Source: Capnocytophaga canimorsus
GTDB taxonomy: Bacteria > Bacteroidota > Bacteroidia > Flavobacteriales > Flavobacteriaceae
Length of the DNA: 64,000 bases
Direction of reading: 5' to 3'
NCBI RefSeq assembly: GCF_002302565.1
Contig: NZ_CP022382.1
Span: 1,683,001 to 1,747,000 of the forward strand
Shown here: positions 59,139 to 64,000 of the stretch, in pieces
How positions within the stretch are numbered: position 1 is the stretch's first letter
Layout of the letters: the number at the start of each line of letters is the position of its first letter
Notes under the pieces: generated by a model
Database searches by the model: none
What the model was told of the DNA's origin: nothing
What the model saw: the letters and a program-made list of their open reading frames with translations, nothing else
Made by a program: the position numbers and the translations under genes

Positions 59139-59420
59139 ATGAAAGTGGAAATTGTTACCCCTGAGATGATTCTATACAAAGGAGAGGTACGTGCTTTGTC
59201 GGTGCCTGGAATTAATGGGGAATTTCAAATGTTAGAGAATCACGCTCCTATAATTTCTGTACTTACTGTAGGGAATGTAAAACTATACGGAGATATAACT
59301 CCTAAAGAAAACGTAGCCTCTAAATTTATCAAAGGAGATAAAAAAGACGAATATCTATTGGCTATCAAAGGCGGAACTTTGGAGTTCAATGACAATAAAG
59401 CTGTTATTTTAGCAGACTAA
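59139..59420 (+). CDS. atpC: ATP synthase F1 subunit epsilon, short form
   Basis: The 93-residue product covers only the N-terminal beta-sandwich (KVEIVTPEMILYKGEV, PGINGEFQMLENHAPIISVLTVG, LAIKGGTLEFNDNKAVILAD). The C-terminal helical domain that inhibits ATP hydrolysis in longer epsilon subunits is absent, as in many Bacteroidota. It is 22 bp after atpD and ends in a perfect palindromic terminator. Confidence 0.93.
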   Translation: MKVEIVTPEMILYKGEVRALSVPGINGEFQMLENHAPIISVLTVGNVKLYGDITPKENVASKFIKGDKKDEYLLAIKGGTLEFNDNKAVILAD

Positions 59421-59446
59421 AGTGCCAAGTTTATAAAATTTTTTCA

Positions 59447-59496
59447 TTGTTAAAAGGAAAGGCTGTACAAATTTGTACAGCCTTTCCTTTTAACAA
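59447..59496 (+). terminator. 50-bp perfect palindrome, terminator of atpC
   Basis: The 25 bases from 59447 are followed immediately by their exact reverse complement (59472-59496), with centre TGTACAAATTTGTACA. On either strand the transcript can fold into a very stable stem, so it may also end the convergent HMA transcript. Confidence 0.88.
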
Positions 59497-59521
59497 TCAA
59501 GCCATTACTTTATGTAAAAAA

Positions 59522-59905
59522 CTAATTTTTAGGTACGGGTAAACGCTCATAGGTACAACAGTGATGCAAACTTTCGTAAGTAGCATCATCGGTACGTATC
59601 TTTTCGGTATCGTGTCCTATTTTCGCGATTGCTTTATGCACTTCTATTTCACTACATTTTTTTTCGTTAAAAGTTAGGGCAAGTTTTTGTGTTTGTACAT
59701 TCCAAACCGCGTTTTTTACGCCTTTGACTGAAAAAGCCGCTTTTTCAATGCGCTTTTTACACATATCGCAATTACCTGCTACGGTAAATGTTACTTTTTG
59801 GTTACTATTGAACTTTTCTTGACCTCGGACAGAGGTACTTATAAAAAAGCAAAAAATAGAAACATAAAATAGTTTTGAAACTGAAGAAAATAAAATTGTA
59901 TTCAT
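59522..59905 (-). CDS. Heavy-metal-associated (HMA) domain protein, secreted
   Basis: The 127-residue protein has a signal peptide (to about STSVRGQE) and an HMA domain with GNCDMCKKRIE (Cys46, Cys49), the copper-type GxCxxC motif, followed by VKGVKNAVWNVQTQKLALTF. A second metal-like site, HHCC, is near the C-terminus. ATG 59905 is chosen because it gives the signal peptide. It follows the TonB receptor by 25 bp, so it probably acts as a periplasmic metal carrier for that system; copper is likely but not proven. Confidence 0.85.
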   Translation of the reverse strand: MNTILFSSVSKLFYVSIFCFFISTSVRGQEKFNSNQKVTFTVAGNCDMCKKRIEKAAFSVKGVKNAVWNVQTQKLALTFNEKKCSEIEVHKAIAKIGHDTEKIRTDDATYESLHHCCTYERLPVPKN

Positions 59906-59930
59906 CTTGTTTGTATTTAAAAAGTTATGA

Positions 59931-62177
59931 TTATTTTTTAGGATGCCCGATGCTATATCGTAATCCAGTATAGAACATTCTACCAAAAGTAGGAGCGTAA
60001 ATTAAAGTGCTATCGAAATAGTTTCCGAAAGGTGCATCAGCTGCTAAAATGCTATGATGTTGTTTGTAGCCTCCTAAATTTTCTCCTCCGAAATAAATCT
60101 CAAAATGATTGGAGAAAACTTTTGTGATTTGAGCATTAAAAGTGGAAAAATCAGGAGCATAATTTCCCATTTGGTATGCTTTAGGATTCGAAAGCGTTGA
60201 AGGAAAACGTTGCTTGGATAACCAATTATAGGTTAGATCAAATTTCCAATATCCGTGTTTTTTTGTTGGGCTTTGGTAAGCTAAATTGGTAAAAAAGCGA
60301 TGTTCTGGAGTTAAAGCTTTCTGGTAAGTTCCTGATAGATATGATGTTTTAGTTTCATTCCATTTATATGCCATACGTAAATCCACACCCTTTAAAGGAG
60401 TTGTTGAAAGTTCGGCTTGTAAAGAGTTGGAAAAACTTTTTCCGTTGAGTTTATAGAACCAGAGTTGTTGCGGACTATTATCCATATCCACCACAATTTG
60501 CTCTTGAAACTCAGTTCGATAAAAATCAATAGCAAGTTCAGCTTTCTTTGAAAAAATGTAAAACGATTGTACCAAACTTACCCCATAATTCCAAGCCGTT
60601 TCAGAAGGTTTTTTATAAAGATTTTCTGAATTTTCGGTGAATAAAACATTGCGGTTTGAAGCAAAAAATTGTTGATTTTCAGTAAAAAAGTTAGCCATTC
60701 GTTTGCCTCTTCCTGCCGAAGCTCTTAAAGTGCTACCTTCCCAAGGGTTATATCTCAGATGTAAGCGTGGCGTTAAAAAAGTTCCCATTTGATTATGATT
60801 GTCGGCACGTAATCCTCCAACCAAACTAAAATTATCTAAATTATCATAAGTATATTCAAAGAAAGCACCGAAAGAGTAATCAGTACGTGTAAAATCTTTA
60901 GAAAAATTAACCGCAACGGATTCATCAAAATGGTCATAAATAAAATTTAAACCTGTTGAAAATTTGTGCTTTACGTTTTCAATAATGGAGTTATACATTA
61001 AGTTAGAAAAGAAACTATTATGCTTTACGTTATATTGGTTTAGACCGAAATATGAATTTTGATTATAGGATTGAAAAGCATTTTGAAAACCAAAACTTCG
61101 GTGTGAAATTTCAGGAAAAACATAACCTATTTTACTCAAAGCACTTATCTTTTCGGTATTTATTTCGCTACCCCAAGCTTTTGTGGTATTTCTGTGCATT
61201 TTTGGGCTGAAACTTGTCATTCCACCTTGTTTTTCGTCTTTCATATAATGAAGGTTCAAAAAGCTTACCCAACCTTTTTCAGCATCTAAAAATTGCCAGC
61301 GATTCAGTAGATTGATTTGATTCCCAATAGGATGATCTAAAAATCCGTCGGAATTGTGGTCGCTTTTTTGTTTTCGTAAGTTTCCGTGAATGAATAAAGT
61401 AGCACTCCATTTATCGGAAAAATGATGATTTAGGTGATTGTTCAGCTCAAATCGTCCGTCATTTGCGGCATAAGCGTTGAAAAAAATAGGTGTATTGGTG
61501 GCAGGTTTTAAAATTTCATAATTGATTTGCCCTGAAATGCTTTCATATCCGTTAGTTACGCTTCCTGCTCCTTTGGTAATTTGTATGCTTTCAATCCACG
61601 TGCCTGGAATGAATGACAACCCGTAGGCTTGTGATGCCCCGCGAATGGCAGGCACATTTTCTTCCGCCATTAAGATGTAAGGACTTGTAAGTCCCAACAT
61701 TTTAATTTGTTTGTTTCCCGTAACCGCATCTGAAAAATGAACATCAATAGACGGATTGGTTGAAAAACTTTCCGAAAGATTACAACAAGCGGCTTTGAGT
61801 AATTCCTGATGGCTCATCACTTGTAAATTAGCTACTTGGTATTTAGAGCGTACGGTGGTTTGTTTTTTATGGCTTACCACTACTTCGTCCAAATCGGTTT
61901 CAGGCAAAAGGCGGATTTGTAATTTTTCGCTCGGTTTTACAATTACTTTTTGTGTTTTGAAACCGATGTAACTAAATATTAAAGTATTTGAATCAGAAAC
62001 CGATGCAATCGTAAAATTTCCGTCAGTATCAGTGGTTACCCCCTTTGAAGTACCTTCCCAAAAAATATTTACTCCCATCAACGGATTGTTTTTTTCGTCA
62101 GATACATTTCCAGATATATTTTGCCCCCACAAAAAAATAGGTGGTAGGCAAAGCATAAAAAATAAATTGAATTTCAT
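59931..62177 (-). CDS. TonB-dependent outer-membrane receptor, probably metal
   Basis: The 748-residue protein has a signal peptide, a carboxypeptidase-regulatory-like domain (GNVSDEKNNPLMGVNIFWEG, about 20-105), a plug (DLDEVVVSHKKQTTVRSKYQ, SIQITKGAGSVTNGYESISG) and a C-terminal barrel ending MFYTGLRYSIGHP. ACCNLSESFSTNPSIDVHFSDAVTGNKQIKMLGL is typical of a Bacteroidota subgroup next to HMA proteins. The flanking HYC_CC_PP and HMA genes suggest copper or another soft metal as substrate. Confidence 0.9.
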   Translation of the reverse strand: MKFNLFFMLCLPPIFLWGQNISGNVSDEKNNPLMGVNIFWEGTSKGVTTDTDGNFTIASVSDSNTLIFSYIGFKTQKVIVKPSEKLQIRLLPETDLDEVVVSHKKQTTVRSKYQVANLQVMSHQELLKAACCNLSESFSTNPSIDVHFSDAVTGNKQIKMLGLTSPYILMAEENVPAIRGASQAYGLSFIPGTWIESIQITKGAGSVTNGYESISGQINYEILKPATNTPIFFNAYAANDGRFELNNHLNHHFSDKWSATLFIHGNLRKQKSDHNSDGFLDHPIGNQINLLNRWQFLDAEKGWVSFLNLHYMKDEKQGGMTSFSPKMHRNTTKAWGSEINTEKISALSKIGYVFPEISHRSFGFQNAFQSYNQNSYFGLNQYNVKHNSFFSNLMYNSIIENVKHKFSTGLNFIYDHFDESVAVNFSKDFTRTDYSFGAFFEYTYDNLDNFSLVGGLRADNHNQMGTFLTPRLHLRYNPWEGSTLRASAGRGKRMANFFTENQQFFASNRNVLFTENSENLYKKPSETAWNYGVSLVQSFYIFSKKAELAIDFYRTEFQEQIVVDMDNSPQQLWFYKLNGKSFSNSLQAELSTTPLKGVDLRMAYKWNETKTSYLSGTYQKALTPEHRFFTNLAYQSPTKKHGYWKFDLTYNWLSKQRFPSTLSNPKAYQMGNYAPDFSTFNAQITKVFSNHFEIYFGGENLGGYKQHHSILAADAPFGNYFDSTLIYAPTFGRMFYTGLRYSIGHPKK

Positions 62178-62297
62178 TGTTTTTATGATTAGTTTTTTAC
62201 GTGTAAATAGAGAATTTTATCCCCAAATTCTTTGGGATATAAGATAAGGACAACTCATTGATTTAGAGAAGTCTTAGGGAGTTAAAAAACGTAAAAA

Positions 62298-62702
62298 CTA
62301 AGCGTAGAAAACTAGCCTACAGTATAACTGATACAGTGGTGGTGAGTTGGATTGTGTGTTTTGTGTATAGCTATTTGAGAGTTTACGTTCTGCGGAAGCT
62401 GTTTTGACAAAAATATGAGCTACTTCACAGGGCAGAATAAACGTTGACTCATTGATTTTTAGAATTTTTGATAGAAATTCATCATCGGTTTGAGGGGCTT
62501 CTACCGATTTGTCATCACAACAAGGAGTATTTTCTTTATTGGATAAACAGCAACTATCGGGCTCTTTATCCATAGCCATAGGCTCAATAGTTACCGAAAC
62601 GGAGGCCAATTTTTCTTTACAATAATGCAAAGAAAATGCTAAGCCCGAATTGGAAAATATGAGCAGAAGGGAAAATAATATGTGTCCTAATTTCGTTATC
62701 AC
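62298..62702 (-). CDS. HYC_CC_PP family small secreted protein
   Basis: The 134-residue protein has a signal peptide and the family marks that name it: HYC (26-28), two CC pairs (51-52 and 61-62), and PPLYQLYCRLVFYA at the C-terminus. These cysteines and histidines suggest metal binding. It is first in the operon with the TonB receptor and HMA protein (gap about 120 bp). Function unknown; a metal-sensing or chaperone role is inferred. Confidence 0.85.
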   Translation of the reverse strand: MITKLGHILFSLLLIFSNSGLAFSLHYCKEKLASVSVTIEPMAMDKEPDSCCLSNKENTPCCDDKSVEAPQTDDEFLSKILKINESTFILPCEVAHIFVKTASAERKLSNSYTQNTQSNSPPLYQLYCRLVFYA

Positions 62703-62815
62703 GGGGCAAAGTTACAGAAAAATATGTTATGAAAATGATAAAAAACGAGGAAGTTTACTCCGTATATTTAACTCAAATTTTGGAATTGCCTACGTCAAGA
62801 TTATGATAAATATTG

Positions 62816-62823
62816 TACTTTTG
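62816..62823 (+). promoter_or_regulatory. Promoter box of the 2TM-folA unit
   Basis: TACTTTTG matches TAnnTTTG. It overlaps the longer alternative start at 62813 and ends 16 bp before ATG 62840, so the mRNA leader is very short. Confidence 0.65.
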
Positions 62824-62839
62824 GAAAAAATATTCAACT

Positions 62840-63265
62840 ATGTTCGGAAATACTACAAATTCGCCAAAGATTGATATGGCACAGCACGAAATGTTTGAAA
62901 CCGCTCAACACCGAATTAAGCAGAAAAAACGCTTGTTTTTTCATCTTATTATTTACGTTTTAGGAGGTATTTTTATGTTTGTGATTAACAAACTATTAGG
63001 ATACGGGCAAACCGATTGGTTCGTATGGGCAATTTTGGCTTGGACCTTTTTCTTTTTAATTCACGTGGTAAATGTATTTATTACCGACCGTTTTTTGGGG
63101 CGTGAGTGGCAACGAAAAGAACGTGAAAAATTAGTTGCCTTACAACAAAAAAAGCTACTAAAAATGCAAGCTCAGGTGGAGAAAGAATTTGAAAAACAAA
63201 AGGAAGAAGCTCAAAGAGCTATTGCTTTGGAGGCACAAATTCAGGAAGAAAAAGAAAACCTATGA
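62840..63265 (+). CDS. 2TM domain-containing protein
   Basis: The 141-residue membrane protein has two helices (LFFHLIIYVLGGIFMFVINKLLG and WFVWAILAWTFFFLIHVVNVFI), the YxxGxxxF-type 2TM pattern, and a long charged coiled-coil tail rich in Glu, Lys and Gln. Function unknown in the family. It overlaps folA by four bases (ATGA), so translation is coupled. The start at 62840 is preferred because the promoter box covers the upstream one. Confidence 0.82.
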   Translation: MFGNTTNSPKIDMAQHEMFETAQHRIKQKKRLFFHLIIYVLGGIFMFVINKLLGYGQTDWFVWAILAWTFFFLIHVVNVFITDRFLGREWQRKEREKLVALQQKKLLKMQAQVEKEFEKQKEEAQRAIALEAQIQEEKENL

Positions 63266-63750
63266 TAACACTCATTGCAGCGGCTTCACAAAACAATGCG
63301 CTGGGCAAAAACGGAGATTTACTATGGCATTTGCCCAAGGATTTTACTCATTTTAAGAACCTTACGATGGGGCATTGCATCGTGATGGGGCGCAAAACCT
63401 TTGAAACTTTTCCCAAGTTACTCCCTGGTAGAAAACATATTATCATAACTCGGCAAAAAGAGTATCAAAAAGCGGATTGTATTGTAGTGCCTTCGGTTGA
63501 ATGGGCTATTGAAATGGCTTTACAAATAGATGAAAATCCGTTTATTATCGGAGGAGGGGAAATTTATCGCCAAACGATGAAATACGCTCAAAAGATTGAA
63601 CTTACCCGAGTTCACGCCCATTTTGAAGAGGCTGATGCTTTTTTCCCAGAAATATCAGACAAGGAATGGCAATTGGTAGAGTCCGTAACTTGTTTGAAAG
63701 ATGATAAACACGCTTATGATTTTACTTTCGAAACTTATCTTCGTAAGTAA
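63262..63750 (+). CDS. folA: Dihydrofolate reductase
   Basis: FolA reduces dihydrofolate with NADPH. The 162-residue product shows MITLIAAASQNNALGKNGDLLWHLPKDFTHFK region motifs, the catalytic acid in the LPKD segment, MGRKTFETFPKLLPGRKHIIITR, IIGGGEIYRQTM and ELTRVHAHFEEADAFFPEI. It is the trimethoprim target; nothing in sequence suggests resistance. Together with folB the window holds two folate genes, far apart. Confidence 0.96.
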   Translation: MITLIAAASQNNALGKNGDLLWHLPKDFTHFKNLTMGHCIVMGRKTFETFPKLLPGRKHIIITRQKEYQKADCIVVPSVEWAIEMALQIDENPFIIGGGEIYRQTMKYAQKIELTRVHAHFEEADAFFPEISDKEWQLVESVTCLKDDKHAYDFTFETYLRK

Positions 63751-63777
63751 AAACAAGAACTTAAAAATTTAAAAACT

Positions 63778-64000
63778 ATGAAAAAAATAGGTATTTTCCT
63801 TGCGTTTCTACTTTTGATACAAAACGCTTATAGTCAGCTTATATCGGAATCGGTAAATTCAAAAAGATTGCAAGAATCACGCAAAATTGTTATCTACACC
63901 CCTGAAAAATACGACCCCAAACAAGCCTATCCGCTTTTTGTGGTTCTTGATGCTGGGTATATGATGGAACCTGTTATGGCGAATGCTCGGTTTTACGAGT
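63778..64000 (+). CDS. Putative esterase, alpha/beta hydrolase (3' partial)
   Basis: The frame runs to the window end (74 complete codons). It has a signal peptide (MKKIGIFLAFLLLIQNAYSQ) and the opening of the Fes/IroE-like putative esterase family: SRKIVIYTPEKYDPKQAYPLFVVLDAGYMM. The nucleophile and remaining catalytic residues lie outside. It starts 27 bp after folA. Confidence 0.7.
   Translation, partial: MKKIGIFLAFLLLIQNAYSQLISESVNSKRLQESRKIVIYTPEKYDPKQAYPLFVVLDAGYMMEPVMANARFYE

Overview
The window looks like a chromosomal segment of a low-GC flavobacterium (phylum Bacteroidota), most likely Capnocytophaga or a close relative. The pointers are type IX secretion and gliding genes (a SprB-like adhesin with a gliding-type C-terminal domain, two PorP/SprF proteins, a PorE-like OmpA protein, gldH), promoters of the Bacteroidota type (TAnnTTTG with an upstream TTTG), lipoproteins with acidic Cys-Ser-Lys-Glu N-termini, and a DcuB-type C4-dicarboxylate transporter. 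Genus is an inference; no rRNA lies in the window.

Layout. 1-7.4 kb: a cell-surface module of a giant repeat adhesin (5' end outside the window), its PorP/SprF partner and a PorE-like TPR/PD40/OmpA protein, closed by a terminator. 7.5-9 kb: waaA and tRNA-Asn. 9-12 kb: a decayed accessory patch directly downstream of the tRNA (unknown ORF fused to a truncated DUF3871 gene, a RhuM-family gene, a broken IS5-type transposase). 12-20 kb: a Roadblock-like protein, tRNA-Cys, a second PorP/SprF gene joined to folB, a barrel protein, a YbdG-type MscS channel, a YhcH-type protein, and a cytochrome oxidase cluster (ctaB, two subunit III genes, a subunit IV-like gene). 20-33.7 kb: housekeeping and transport genes (EamA permease, LacI regulator, dcuB, engB, hydrolases, purN, ppa, gcvT, dprA, galE, mscS), interrupted by two patches of transposase debris and a broken cardiolipin synthase. 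34-39.2 kb: three surface-type lipoproteins and a subtilisin-like lipoprotein protease.

39.2-42.3 kb: an AT-rich single-gene insertion carrying an AlbA/Schlafen - STAND NTPase - TPR protein, the best candidate in the window for a defence system. 42.3-46.2 kb: the run lptE - TPR gene - secG - groS - groL. 46.6-54 kb: a DUF456 protein, a prolyl oligopeptidase, then the overlapping ricT-gldH-PBP1A set. 54-59.5 kb: mfd and atpD-atpC. 59.5-62.7 kb: a probable copper-linked outer-membrane operon (HYC_CC_PP protein, TonB-dependent receptor, HMA-domain protein). 62.8-64 kb: a 2TM protein overlapping folA, and the start of an esterase cut by the window edge.

Genes work together most clearly in three places: envelope display and motility (adhesin/PorP/PorE, gldH, surface lipoproteins), respiration (heme O synthesis feeding oxidase assembly, and ATP synthase beta/epsilon), and metal handling at 60-62 kb. 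Many operon ends carry hairpin terminators, several of them perfect palindromes with the same centre.
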